64,000 nt of DNA. Source: a virus. The DNA is taken from the IMG/VR virus record IMGVR_UViG_3300009034_000016, positions 16,478 through 80,477 of that record, one strand, 5' to 3'. The notes beneath the pieces are model-generated. The model was given only the letters and a program-made list of their open reading frames with translations, had not been told where the DNA came from and ran no database searches. This document shows, piece after piece, positions 17,503 through 25,737 of the stretch (within the stretch, counting starts at the first letter, position 1; every line of letters begins with the position of its first letter). The position numbers and the translations under genes were made by a program.

Positions 17503-18690
17503 ATGGCTAATTTAGAAAAAATTCAATTCGCTGCTGCTAAAACCGGACTAAGTATCATAGGCAGAATAGTGCGGGATGCTGATCTTTATTATTATGATTT
17601 CGTAACAGGGGGCAATACCTTCGTTGCCACCGATTCGGCTAATACAAGAATAACTATGCCTGCCCGAAGTGCTCCGCAAAACTATATCTACGAATCCGCT
17701 ACTTTTGATATTGAACTCTGGAACGACGGTTGGTACGAATGGCAAGTATATGATGCTGTCGATAAGCTGCTTGCATTATCACGATATTATATTTCCAATG
17801 GGTTTATCATGTTTGATAATTATCTTGTTGGTTTAAAGACCGATATAACGGGAGTGAAAGCAAAGACGGATAACCTGCCCCCGAACCCCACGAGCGAAAC
17901 TAATGCGACCGCCAATAAGGACTCTATTATCGTCGAGATAGATAATAACGAAACCAAAATAGATTCCGTGCAGGGGGATGTTACCGCCATTAAGGCAAAA
18001 ACCGATAATCTGCCTGTCGATCCAACTTCCGAAGCTAATGCAACTGCGAACAGGAACGCAATCGTAGCTGAGGTTAACGAGAACGAGGGAAAGATAGATA
18101 TCGTTGACGGCAATGTGGATAGTATCAAAACAAAAACTGATAACCTGCCCGTTGATCCAGCGAGTGAAGCCAACGCCACAGCTAACAAGGATGTGATCGT
18201 AGCTGAGGTAAATGTTAATGAAGGCAAAATAGATTCAGTTCAGGTAGATGCAACCGCAATAAAGGCAAAGACTGATAATTTACCGACGGATCCGACGTCT
18301 GAGACCAATGCTACGGCGAATAAGAATGAGATAGTTACCGAGGTGGATGTCAATGAGACCCTAATTAACGGGGTCAAAATTAAAACGGATAACCTCCCAA
18401 TCGACCCTACCTCCGAGACAAATGCTACTACCAATAAAGATGAAATCATTGCAGAGATAGACGGCAATGAGGGGAAGCTTGATGACATTAAATCAGATAC
18501 CACAGCTATTAAGGCGAAGACAGATAACTTACCTCCTGACCCTGCTAGTCAATCCCAGGTGGAAACCGCTATCGACCTCGTGCCCGAAGCGGTATGGGAA
18601 GTTGATATAAACGATACCGAGCAACCAACTATAATCCAAAAAGCTAAACACTGGCAGGGACTGGTAGGCTCGATAATGAGGAAACAATGA
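17503..18690 (+). CDS. Repeat-containing fibre shaft protein
   Basis: A 395-residue protein. Residues 1-115 are a beta-rich head domain. Residues 119 to about 352 are six tandem units of a 45-residue repeat (KAKTDNLP-x-DPTSE-x-NATANK, then NE-x-KID); the fourth unit is 7 residues short and the last is partial. Heptad-like spacing suggests a trimeric coiled-coil shaft. Its stop overlaps the next start (ATGA), so the downstream protein is probably co-translated. Confidence 0.7.
   Translation: MANLEKIQFAAAKTGLSIIGRIVRDADLYYYDFVTGGNTFVATDSANTRITMPARSAPQNYIYESATFDIELWNDGWYEWQVYDAVDKLLALSRYYISNGFIMFDNYLVGLKTDITGVKAKTDNLPPNPTSETNATANKDSIIVEIDNNETKIDSVQGDVTAIKAKTDNLPVDPTSEANATANRNAIVAEVNENEGKIDIVDGNVDSIKTKTDNLPVDPASEANATANKDVIVAEVNVNEGKIDSVQVDATAIKAKTDNLPTDPTSETNATANKNEIVTEVDVNETLINGVKIKTDNLPIDPTSETNATTNKDEIIAEIDGNEGKLDDIKSDTTAIKAKTDNLPPDPASQSQVETAIDLVPEAVWEVDINDTEQPTIIQKAKHWQGLVGSIMRKQ
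17857..18558 (+). repeat. In-frame tandem 135-bp repeats
   Basis: Five complete and one partial copies of a 135-bp coding unit (one copy is 114 bp) in the fibre gene. Copies diverge at synonymous sites but keep protein motifs, so they are old rather than freshly expanded. Copy number could still change by recombination. Confidence 0.75.
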
Positions 18691-19166
18691 TTAATGTTCC
18701 TAAATTGAAGTCGAAAATGCAAGAAGTCGTTTGCCCGCAGATGCCGGAATTATGCAGCCTCATATCGTCTCAGGCCTGGTGTCTCGGGAATGCCGAGAAG
18801 TTACAATGTCTTGCTGATAACCTTAACCCTCTCCTGGCGCAGTTTGCCCCAAATGAACTCCTGGACATCGCGGATAAAATAGTAGATATGAAGCATGGGG
18901 ATTTAGCACAAATCCTGATATATCTCATTTCGTGCGTGCCGTCTTTATGTGAATTAATGGAGGGCACTCAGCTCAGCGGAGCTTTATTAGCAAAGCGGAA
19001 TTTGCTCAAATCCAAAATAGTGCATCAAATAGTATTTAAGGAATCTATTGTCAAGTATGGGTGTCAATCGCTGCTGCTTGAACTCAAAGCATATTTAGAA
19101 TCTCTGGGTGAACTAAGTCCCGAAGATCAAAAGATACTTGACCAAATAAACGAACTATTATCTTAG
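18687..19166 (+). CDS. Unknown protein coupled to the repeat fibre
   Basis: A 159-residue mostly helical protein starting in an ATGA overlap with the fibre gene. Seven cysteines are mostly in the first 100 residues (VVCPQMPELCSL, WCLGNAEKLQCL, SCVPSLCELM). The end is Leu/Glu-rich. No family recognised. Tight coupling suggests a fibre chaperone or a second virion component. Confidence 0.55.
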   Translation: MINVPKLKSKMQEVVCPQMPELCSLISSQAWCLGNAEKLQCLADNLNPLLAQFAPNELLDIADKIVDMKHGDLAQILIYLISCVPSLCELMEGTQLSGALLAKRNLLKSKIVHQIVFKESIVKYGCQSLLLELKAYLESLGELSPEDQKILDQINELLS

Positions 19167-19174
19167 GGGTTAGT

Positions 19175-20161
19175 ATGTTTGAATGGTCTACAATACATCA
19201 AATCTATCATGGTAGGAATTTTTATACTAATGCTAACCCTGCTATTGGCAATGATGCTAATTCCGGAACACAGGAAAGTCCCTTCCTGACAATTGCGCGG
19301 GCATTATTGGAATGTAGAGCAGGCGAAGGGGATAAGGTATGGGCTTACAGTTCAAGAGTGCACTTGCCTGGATTAGGATTATATGCCTTTACGGAAAATG
19401 TGCATCTTGATAAAATATTCACGGCTATTATAGGCCATTTCGGCGTTAATGTTAGTTCCGGGATAGGGATTGATATTTATAATCCTTTCCGACCGATTGA
19501 GGATTGTTTGGTTTCAGGAGCTTTGGTTTCAGGTAATGGAATTGATTCTGGATATCGTTTAAAAAATGCAGCCAGATCGCTAATCGTTCGTTCTGATTGG
19601 CTTCTTATTGATGAAGATCCAGGACAGGTTGGCTTTGAACTTACCGCCGATCCTGTCGATCCGAATCTTGAATTTTTCGGAGGGAATGGATTTATTAATT
19701 GTAAGGCTTCTGGCAATAGAATAGGAGGGGGGGTTGACAAAACTACTGCATTCAAATTAACAGACTACGGATTTGAAGCTAACTACCTACTGGATCCTTT
19801 CGTATCTAAATGTGAGCGCGGAATAGAAATTACAAATAGTTCGACTCACGGGGATCATGCTATTGTAGGTGCAAGGTTTTACGATAATGATGAGCCCTGC
19901 CACCAAGCGGACGCACTGCACCACTGGCACTTATGGGGCTGCCTTTACGATGACCTGGAGCGAGGGCTTGATGGATGGGGGAGGCAGCTGCCCTGGCCTA
20001 ACGAAGAAGCCTCCTGGACTTTTGCTCATCCGGACGAATCACCTTTCAGGAATATCGGAGCATTACTTTCTAATAAGATAGGAACCATATCGTCAACATC
20101 TATGATTAGGGAGATGCTTTTAAGTAATCTGTCTAATGGAGGATTCGGGAAGATGTCATGA
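19175..20161 (+). CDS. Beta-helix tail spike/fibre protein
   Basis: A 328-residue protein. AIGNDANSGTQESPFLTIARAL near the N-terminus is the common cap preceding right-handed beta-helix (pectin-lyase-like) folds of spikes and surface enzymes. Repeated short strands with Gly/Asn turns follow. A role in host-surface binding or polysaccharide processing is inferred. The stop overlaps the next ATG (ATGA). Confidence 0.65.
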   Translation: MFEWSTIHQIYHGRNFYTNANPAIGNDANSGTQESPFLTIARALLECRAGEGDKVWAYSSRVHLPGLGLYAFTENVHLDKIFTAIIGHFGVNVSSGIGIDIYNPFRPIEDCLVSGALVSGNGIDSGYRLKNAARSLIVRSDWLLIDEDPGQVGFELTADPVDPNLEFFGGNGFINCKASGNRIGGGVDKTTAFKLTDYGFEANYLLDPFVSKCERGIEITNSSTHGDHAIVGARFYDNDEPCHQADALHHWHLWGCLYDDLERGLDGWGRQLPWPNEEASWTFAHPDESPFRNIGALLSNKIGTISSTSMIREMLLSNLSNGGFGKMS

Positions 20162-21123
20162 GTGAATTGATGAAATTAAATACACTCTATGGTGGTAGCT
20201 TAAAGTTGTTCAATCCACTTACAAGACAGCCTGTTACTGGGAAACTGCCTGGTGATTTTGCCCATACAGTCTACTCCAACGACTCCCTCTCTCTAGACCC
20301 GGTAATGGTCGTAGAAATTCTACCTTCAGGTAATGGTGAATATTACTGGACTCATACAGCAACGGAGTTGGGATACCGTAAGATAATGATAGAGACTGAA
20401 ATTATCATTTCTGGGATTACCTTTCGTCTATCGTTTCCTTTTTCTTTTGAAGTCGTCAAGAACGATCTACAGGATGTCTATGACAAGATTGACAGCCTGG
20501 CTGCCGGAGAAGGCTCCGAGCCGGTGATAATCTATGCGAAAGAGACCGGGAGCGAGCTGCCGATTCCCGAAGTGGACTATGAGATCTGGGACGAAAGTAA
20601 TTCAGTAAGACTCCATAGTGGCGAAGATTCCAATAACAACGGCAATCAGGAATTTAATCTCAACCCGGGCAATTACAAGGTAAAGCTCCGGAAGCCTTAT
20701 TGGAATTTTCCGTTTATAACGGATTTAATTGTCTTAACTGGGGGAACCGAACTCACTATCCACGGAGATAGACTATTGCCCTCCGTTCCCTCGGACCCGA
20801 ATTTGTGCGTAGTTTACGGATATGCTTACGGAGTAAATGGGCAGAAACTTCCAGGTGCTGGTATTGTTGCGGAACTAAGTGATTTATCCGCGTTCAAGAA
20901 CTCGATAAAGATTGCGGAGATGACTAACGAGGCCTCCTCTAACGAAGAAGGTTATTTTGAACTTGAATTGATTCCCAACAGTAAGCTTGAGCCGGAAGGA
21001 TCGCGGTATTCTTTTAAAATCACAAAGGACGGAATTTATTTATGGACAGTTCGGGGAACCGTGCCGGATCAAGCAAGTGCACAATTTAGGGATATAATTG
21101 ATTTATCTGAGATTGATTGTTGA
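20158..21123 (+). CDS. Fibre-associated protein with Ig/CnaB-like domains, copy A
   Basis: A 321-residue protein. Residues about 125-300 hold two beta-sandwich modules: IYAKETGSELPIPEVDYEIW...NLNPGNYKVKLRKPYW, then LCVVYGYAYGVNGQ...NEEGYFELELIPNSK, like carboxypeptidase-regulatory or CnaB domains. The gene at 21798 is a clear paralogue over this region, while the first 110 residues of the two differ. Confidence 0.6.
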   Translation: MSELMKLNTLYGGSLKLFNPLTRQPVTGKLPGDFAHTVYSNDSLSLDPVMVVEILPSGNGEYYWTHTATELGYRKIMIETEIIISGITFRLSFPFSFEVVKNDLQDVYDKIDSLAAGEGSEPVIIYAKETGSELPIPEVDYEIWDESNSVRLHSGEDSNNNGNQEFNLNPGNYKVKLRKPYWNFPFITDLIVLTGGTELTIHGDRLLPSVPSDPNLCVVYGYAYGVNGQKLPGAGIVAELSDLSAFKNSIKIAEMTNEASSNEEGYFELELIPNSKLEPEGSRYSFKITKDGIYLWTVRGTVPDQASAQFRDIIDLSEIDC

Positions 21124-21162
21124 ATTTTTTTCATTTGAACTAAAAAAATATAGATTGTTAAA

Positions 21163-21801
21163 TTGCTGTGCTATCAAACAAATTTCAATGCTCCTGACTA
21201 TGATCTTGGCCCACTCCCGGGCCAGCAAGGGTGGATTAATCCCGTTCCGGGTAGTTGGCTCGACCCGACGGTTGAGCCGGCTGCTATTTTCTCTGGGCAA
21301 GAAGTTCACGCTGCGGCTAGCGCCGCTCAAATTGCTGGATGTGCAAGATTTCTGGATGGTTTTGGTGCAGGGGGTACCCAGTGGCTTAGGGGATCTTTTG
21401 CGAGTAGGCAGCCATTACCATATTTAAGCTCTCAAATTACTGATGTTGGAGGAGCATTCGCTTCTCAATTGTTTGGATTTGGAGCTATCCTCTTTTATCC
21501 TGATAAAATAATAGTCCAAGATGGTGCAAATATAGTTTCTACCGGCGTGACCTTTGCTCCCGACGAACCACATATTGTGAAAGCGAAAATAGATTTTACC
21601 ACCAAAACATGGGATGCTTATGTTGATGATATGTCCACACCGAAAAAAGTTAATCTCGACCTGCAAGATGCGAATATAAATGATATAAGAGGTTTTATAT
21701 TCTTTGGAGTCAATGGTTACGGCACCAAAGTGATGGATGATTTTTTTGTTGGAGATTTCGATCCTGACCTTGCAATTTTCCGCAGGAGAAGAGAAGTATG
21801 A
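21163..21801 (+). CDS. Lectin-like adhesin, start uncertain
   Basis: A 212-residue protein from TTG 21163. FNAPDYDLGPLPGQQGW and the later KAKIDFTTKTWDAYVDD suggest a concanavalin-like beta sandwich. No SD is visible; an in-frame TAG at 21151 leaves only ATT or TTG starts. The gene may be 5'-truncated by recombination or translated weakly. It sits between paralogues A and A' and overlaps the latter by ATGA. Confidence 0.5.
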   Translation: MLCYQTNFNAPDYDLGPLPGQQGWINPVPGSWLDPTVEPAAIFSGQEVHAAASAAQIAGCARFLDGFGAGGTQWLRGSFASRQPLPYLSSQITDVGGAFASQLFGFGAILFYPDKIIVQDGANIVSTGVTFAPDEPHIVKAKIDFTTKTWDAYVDDMSTPKKVNLDLQDANINDIRGFIFFGVNGYGTKVMDDFFVGDFDPDLAIFRRRREV

Positions 21802-22826
21802 TATTAGAGTTTGAAATTCAAAAGAATGCAGAAGCATATGTAGAAATCTATATTATGGGGTTTGATGGCCATGGTAAGACAGGATTAACATTAGGGACTT
21901 TTACTGAGGTTGTTCGCAAACCACCGGATGATACTATCAAGGCACTTACTGGTGAAACTTATACCGAACAAGAAAACGGGTGGTATGGACTCCATATACC
22001 GGCTAATTTTTGTGATGTTAATGGGGAATGGAAAATCCATATCAATGAACATGTAGACGGCGGGTGTTTTGATGGGGCTGCTGTCATTAAGGTTATGGAG
22101 CATAATCCATACGATTTTTCTGACATGGCCAAGGATTCAACTGTCGCCAAAGCAGCGGGAACTAAAGGAACAGACAATATCTTCGACGGCGTGGAAAGTC
22201 TCCAGCAGGGCTCCGGGTCTGAGACAGCTACCATCTACGCGAAGGAGACTACTACTGAGAATCCCATTCCCGAGGCATATTTTGAAATCTGGGACGAGAG
22301 CAATTCCACCCGGCTCTACCGGGACGAGGACAGCGATGCTAACGGGACGGCAATATTTAATTTGGCTCCGGGCAACTATAAGGTCAAGATCCGAAAGCCA
22401 TTCTGGGACTTCCCGACTTACACCGATTTGACCGTCCCGGTTGGCGGGACATCGCTGACGGTGCATGCTACGCTCTTCAGTCCATCGGCCCCTCCGGGAC
22501 CCGATCTTTGCGTGGTCTATGGTTGGGTAATAGATACCCAAAATAATAAAATTTTCGATGCAATAATAAAAGCTACTCTTGACAACGACGATGCGTTCGA
22601 TGAAGGTTCGCAGAAAGTAGCTGACATGACAATTGAAACAACAAGCAACTTGGAAGGATACTTTGAACTCGTTTTGATTCCCAATTCTAAATATAGTATT
22701 ACCGGGACCAAGTATGAGTTCGAGATTGTAAAGGTCGAGGAAGGGTATGGATGGAGAAAGCTGGGTGTTGTCCCCGACCTTGACAATGTGAAGCTGGAGG
22801 ACGTTGTGAATCCAGCGGCAGAATGA
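21798..22826 (+). CDS. Fibre-associated protein with Ig/CnaB-like domains, copy A'
   Basis: A 342-residue paralogue of the 20158 gene: shared IYAKET, PIPE-x-x-x-EIWDESNS, PGNYKVK-x-RKP-x-W, DLCVVYGW and EGYFEL-x-LIPNSK. The N-terminal 115 residues are different (beta-rich, GHGKTGLTLGTF), so the pair differs mainly in the presumed attachment or binding domain. Starts in an ATGA overlap. Confidence 0.6.
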   Translation: MILEFEIQKNAEAYVEIYIMGFDGHGKTGLTLGTFTEVVRKPPDDTIKALTGETYTEQENGWYGLHIPANFCDVNGEWKIHINEHVDGGCFDGAAVIKVMEHNPYDFSDMAKDSTVAKAAGTKGTDNIFDGVESLQQGSGSETATIYAKETTTENPIPEAYFEIWDESNSTRLYRDEDSDANGTAIFNLAPGNYKVKIRKPFWDFPTYTDLTVPVGGTSLTVHATLFSPSAPPGPDLCVVYGWVIDTQNNKIFDAIIKATLDNDDAFDEGSQKVADMTIETTSNLEGYFELVLIPNSKYSITGTKYEFEIVKVEEGYGWRKLGVVPDLDNVKLEDVVNPAAE

Positions 22827-22854
22827 AGAGAGTTCTTAACAAAGGAGGTGTAGC

Positions 22855-23304
22855 ATGACAAAGTGTCTCAGTGGGGTTATGGTGTTACTGGTAGTGCTGT
22901 TTATGCCGCTATTAGTATTCGCCCAGGATGTAGAGGAGGTGTTTGGCATTGAGGAGATAGTTAGCAATCTCCTCGGGGCGGGGGGCTGGCCCTTAGCTTT
23001 GGCGGCACTCTTCTCCTTGGCGATGGCGGTCCTGTTAGGTCGGCTCGGGTTCAAGGGGAAGTTGATAAAGATCCCCTGGGTAACGGAATGGCTGAAAGCT
23101 AAAATATCAGAGAAGCTATGGCCATTAGTGATCATAGGCGTAGCCGGGCTTATAGGGCTATTCACTGCCTTGGGAACCGAGGAGGTGATGACCCTGGCGG
23201 TAGCGATATCCGGATTAATAGAGGGAATTCTATTTGGAGCAGCTTCAATCGGTTTGCACCAATTACAGCGCAAGACGGGCCAGGCCATAGCGGGAAAAGA
23301 GTAG
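22855..23304 (+). CDS. Signal-peptide membrane protein
   Basis: A 149-residue protein after AAAGGAGGTGTAGC. The N-terminus is a likely signal peptide (LLVVLFMPLLVFAQD). Three more hydrophobic segments follow near residues 45-65, 86-105 and 115-135. It could be a second holin or an envelope protein of the lysis region. No family recognised. Confidence 0.6.
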   Translation: MTKCLSGVMVLLVVLFMPLLVFAQDVEEVFGIEEIVSNLLGAGGWPLALAALFSLAMAVLLGRLGFKGKLIKIPWVTEWLKAKISEKLWPLVIIGVAGLIGLFTALGTEEVMTLAVAISGLIEGILFGAASIGLHQLQRKTGQAIAGKE

Positions 23305-23348
23305 GGCCCCTTGATGCCTTTCAGATCAGGGGGCTAACCAAGGTTGCT

Positions 23349-23606
23349 ATGGTTTTGGTGGATAAATATCTCCCCGGGGAGACTGATTTAGACAAGGAGT
23401 TTAAAACCCATATAGTTTTTGTCCTGAACCGAGTCTTGGTCAACTATAATAGTATCCGGGATCCGGACAGGATAAAAAAGATCGGAAGACTACTCATGAG
23501 ATTCGGAAGGGTGGCGCAGCTCTATGGGAAGAAGAAAAAAGGTTATAGCCGTCTTAGGGACATTGCTTCTCAGCTTGATGACATTTTGGATGCCTTCGGC
23601 GGATGA
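23349..23606 (+). CDS. Small basic/helical protein, unknown
   Basis: From ATG 23349 (AAGG upstream) the product is 85 residues: MVLVDKYLPGETDLDKEF, a helical core, the Lys-rich GKKKKGYSRL and DIASQLDDILDAFGG. The open frame runs further upstream through the previous gene, but that part lies out of frame inside real coding sequence. It overlaps the next gene by 83 nt, unusually long for this genome. Confidence 0.5.
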   Translation: MVLVDKYLPGETDLDKEFKTHIVFVLNRVLVNYNSIRDPDRIKKIGRLLMRFGRVAQLYGKKKKGYSRLRDIASQLDDILDAFGG

Positions 23607-23940
23607 GAAAACAACTGGGCACTTTGATCCCGATGGATCCTGGCACCCCGAAGATCCCACGGTCGAGAATACCTACCAGATGCCGGATATCTCGGCAGGA
23701 TTCCTTTTCGACCTGAAAGAATATGGTATCTATCCCAGTCTGAGCGTAGAACTCCTTGATATGAGGAGAATTAAGATTGACTCTGGAGTGGCAGTCCAGA
23801 GGATATATCTCTACGGTGGATACCGATGGACAAGTATTTTTGAACTCTCCACTGGGTTATGGGCTGGGATCTATATAATTGAGGACAAAGGAGGTGTAGG
23901 CTTCAATTACGGAATTGCGATGACAATTATGAAATTTTAA
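23524..23940 (+). CDS. Exported beta-rich protein, unknown
   Basis: A 138-residue protein whose N-terminus (RRKKVIAVLGTLLLSLMTF) is a signal peptide. The mature part is aromatic and beta-rich (YGIYPSLSVELLDM, YLYGGYRWTSIFELSTGLWAGIYI), reminiscent of short beta-barrel or periplasmic proteins. It starts inside the preceding gene in another frame and is the last gene before the terminator at 23992. Confidence 0.55.
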   Translation: MGRRKKVIAVLGTLLLSLMTFWMPSADEKTTGHFDPDGSWHPEDPTVENTYQMPDISAGFLFDLKEYGIYPSLSVELLDMRRIKIDSGVAVQRIYLYGGYRWTSIFELSTGLWAGIYIIEDKGGVGFNYGIAMTIMKF

Positions 23941-23991
23941 TTCTTCAACCTTCCCCAAATAACCTCAAATAAATTTAATAATATTACCATG

Positions 23992-24022
23992 AAATAGCCG
24001 GTATTAAATCGGCTATTTTTTT
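23992..24022 (+). terminator. Intrinsic terminator of the late operon
   Basis: AAATAGCCG (23992-24000) and CGGCTATTT (24010-24018) form a 9-bp stem with a 9-nt loop, followed by a T-run to 24022. This is a textbook rho-independent terminator ending the tail/lysis transcript. Confidence 0.88.
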
Positions 24023-24202
24023 GCCTTTTTATGGGTCTCGCAAATCCTTATTAAATGGAGCTTTTCTCCCTTTGTATTTTATTAAGCCTCCAATATTAAA
24101 GGGGTATTTTCTCCATTAATTTATCCGATTAATATTTATAAATATATGAAATATAAAGGTTTTCTTATTTCTAATATTTCTTTTAAAATAGGTCGATTTT
24201 GC
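24023..24202. other. AT-rich intergenic region
   Basis: About 180 bp of strongly AT-rich sequence between the late terminator and the early promoter, without a credible ORF. Upstream A/T tracts such as these can enhance promoters; no specific site was recognised. Confidence 0.5.
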
Positions 24203-24231
24203 TTGACAACGGTTTGGGGATATAATATAGT
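24203..24231 (+). promoter_or_regulatory. Early promoter (sigma70 type)
   Basis: TTGACA at 24203-24208, a 17-bp spacer, and TATAGT at 24226-24231; an overlapping TATAAT at 24221 has too short a spacer. Transcription should start near 24238. It is the best promoter seen in the window and faces the long early operon. Confidence 0.8.
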
Positions 24232-24237
24232 ATAGAC

Positions 24238-24366
24238 AATGAAGGAGCAAAAAAACATGGAGCAAAAAAAATTGAAAGAACAAACTCGAAGGCTCGGTTC
24301 TGCTGGGCTAAGAGTAATGGCTGGGGGTTTTGGGTTGCTCCATGTTTCCCCCGGCCATTTTTTTAC
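24238..24366 (+). promoter_or_regulatory. Early-operon leader with attenuator terminator
   Basis: Within the leader, 24316-24327 pairs with 24348-24359 (12 bp, one G-T wobble, GC-rich core) and is followed by seven T's to 24364: an intrinsic terminator about 125 nt from the start site. Its 20-nt loop contains 24335-24347, complementary over 13 nt to 24253-24265, which holds the first start codon of the leader. Loop-leader pairing could block translation of the leader ORF, form a pseudoknot or alter termination. Early transcription is probably controlled here; mechanism inferred. Confidence 0.65.
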
Positions 24367-24397
24367 AGGAGGAGAAGATGAAGAGGTATTTCGTTGA
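24257..24397 (+). CDS. Leader peptide ORF across the attenuator
   Basis: A 46-residue frame starting MEQKKLKEQTRRL, with AAGGAG 10 nt before ATG, running through the terminator hairpin and overlapping the next gene's start. Its position suggests a leader peptide whose translation affects folding of the terminator, although it may be incidental. Confidence 0.35.
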   Translation: MEQKKLKEQTRRLGSAGLRVMAGGFGLLHVSPGHFFTGGEDEEVFR

Positions 24398-24566
24398 GAA
24401 AAGAGAAAATCAAATCATCGGGGGAGATAATCGCCACGGTTGGGCGGTTGTAGAGCGGATAGGCGATGTATGGGGAAAAAAGATGGATGCTTTGAAATAC
24501 ACTATAGCTGTGTATCCGACTCGGAAAGAGGCTCAACAAGAGGTTAAGGGGTTGAATCGATCATAA
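24378..24566 (+). CDS. First early-operon protein, unknown
   Basis: A 62-residue protein from ATG 24378, preceded by AGGAGGAG. MKRYFVEKREN and WAVVERIGDVW suggest a small beta-strand-rich fold, with a C-terminal helix (RKEAQQEVKGL). No family recognised. It is the first gene after the attenuator. Confidence 0.65.
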   Translation: MKRYFVEKRENQIIGGDNRHGWAVVERIGDVWGKKMDALKYTIAVYPTRKEAQQEVKGLNRS

Positions 24567-24577
24567 TGAGTACTTAA

Positions 24578-24594
24578 CCCCGAAACTACCGGGG
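24578..24594 (+). other. Intergenic hairpin before SD (a)
   Basis: CCCCG-aaactac-CGGGG, followed after 3 nt by AGGAGG. First of five hairpins in successive gaps of this operon. Confidence 0.5.
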
Positions 24595-24610
24595 AAAGGA
24601 GGTAAAAAAA

Positions 24611-24982
24611 ATGTTGTGGATTAAAGATGTGATCAAAACAGAAAACGGGGTGCACTATATCCCCTCAAATTATCGTGAACTGATGGAAAAGGGCGAACAA
24701 TATGAAACTATATGGTCGCTCGATTCACAAGCTGAACGCTTGCGGAAAGAATGGGATAGTGGAAGCGGTTGGATTGAAGCCCCCATTTGTGTTAGTGTTG
24801 GGGATGCAGGATGCTCTTTTCTGGAGCCCTTCATATCGAAGCAAGAAGCTCTTGATTGGATTCGGGAGCAGGTTGGGAAAGAAAGAGTATATTTCAGTTG
24901 GAATGCAAATCAGGAATTGCGAGAAATGTTCCCCGAAATCCCAATACTTTCACAAGAACATTGGAAGGCATTGGGAAGCTAA
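24611..24982 (+). CDS. Unknown early protein
   Basis: A 123-residue acidic protein with strong SD (GGAGG). QAERLRKEW and SKQEALDWIREQVGKERVYF look like helix-strand units. No domain recognised. The stop TAA is embedded in TAACCCCTGAGC, a sequence that recurs at the following gene ends. Confidence 0.6.
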   Translation: MLWIKDVIKTENGVHYIPSNYRELMEKGEQYETIWSLDSQAERLRKEWDSGSGWIEAPICVSVGDAGCSFLEPFISKQEALDWIREQVGKERVYFSWNANQELREMFPEIPILSQEHWKALGS

Positions 24983-25021
24983 CCCCTGAGCTCTCCCCCC
25001 ACCGGGGAAAGGAGGAGGAAG

Positions 25022-25204
25022 ATGGAGAAAATAGCATGGTTCAGAATAAAAAAGAGGGTTTTCGGTGATGGGTATCAGGTGAGAGTAAGAACTTTCACTG
25101 GAGAAGAAGATACTGTTGATATAATCCCTGACCTCAGCCAAGCACAGCGTAAATTTGATAGTCTCCTTGAAAGTATGATACCTCTATCGGAAAGACCTAT
25201 TTAA
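25022..25204 (+). CDS. Small unknown early protein
   Basis: A 60-residue protein with GGAGGAGG before ATG. A basic beta-rich N-terminus (WFRIKKRVFGDGYQVRVR) is followed by an acidic part and a helix. No family recognised. Confidence 0.6.
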   Translation: MEKIAWFRIKKRVFGDGYQVRVRTFTGEEDTVDIIPDLSQAQRKFDSLLESMIPLSERPI

Positions 25205-25206
25205 CC

Positions 25207-25225
25207 CCCGCTCTCCCTGAGCGGG
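25207..25225 (+). other. Intergenic hairpin before SD (c)
   Basis: CCCGCTC-tccct-GAGCGGG, a perfect 7-bp stem just after the stop codon and 7 nt before AGGAGGAG. Confidence 0.6.
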
Positions 25226-25241
25226 AACAAAGGAGGAGAAG

Positions 25242-25697
25242 ATGGGGTTAAGAAAAGATAAATGGGTAAAGCGTTGGAAAGTGCCAGGCTCTAATGGTAA
25301 TGGCAATTGGACTGTTGCCGTAGATAAAGACGGTAACTACGGTTGCAGTTGTCCCAGGTGGAAATTTAAAAGGGAACTATGCCATCACATTCAACTTGTC
25401 AAGATGGGGGGCGGGGATAACATTATCCCGTATGAGCGTCCAGAGTATATATTGGCAAGCGTTAATAAGCCTATATTGGATAGAGAAAAAAACAGGCTAT
25501 TGGTCCCTCTAATAGGCATCCCCGATGCTCACATGATGCAAGCTACTATCTGCTTCCATCTACTCAAGAATGGCTATTCAATGGGTGAAGTAAGGGAATT
25601 AAGAAGGATTCCTAGTGAATGGACAATAAAGGCCATATTCGCTCATATCAAAAGGCACGGAGAGGCAGAATACCCCGCAGGTTGGTATAACCATTAA
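25242..25697 (+). CDS. SWIM-type zinc-finger protein
   Basis: A 151-residue protein. C35-x-C37-x9-C47-x-H49 (GCSCPRWKFKRELCHHI) matches the SWIM zinc-binding motif, used for nucleic-acid or protein contacts. The C-terminal half looks helix-turn-helix-like (MGEVRELRRIPSEWTIKAIFAHI). It may act in recombination or regulation; partner unknown. Confidence 0.65.
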   Translation: MGLRKDKWVKRWKVPGSNGNGNWTVAVDKDGNYGCSCPRWKFKRELCHHIQLVKMGGGDNIIPYERPEYILASVNKPILDREKNRLLVPLIGIPDAHMMQATICFHLLKNGYSMGEVRELRRIPSEWTIKAIFAHIKRHGEAEYPAGWYNH

Positions 25698-25737
25698 CCC
25701 CTGAGCTTAGCTTGGGGAAGAAAGGAGGAAGTTGGAA

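Noticed and set aside
21424-21837. Minus-strand ORF of 137 codons
   Set aside because: Shadow of the adhesin gene on the other strand, with no promoter or SD.
22137-22541. Minus-strand and alternate-frame ORFs over the Ig-like gene
   Set aside because: Low-complexity Arg/Ser/Pro composition typical of shadows; the + frame has clear paralogy.
23118-23348. Upstream extension of the 23349 gene
   Set aside because: It runs through the membrane-protein gene in another frame with atypical composition.
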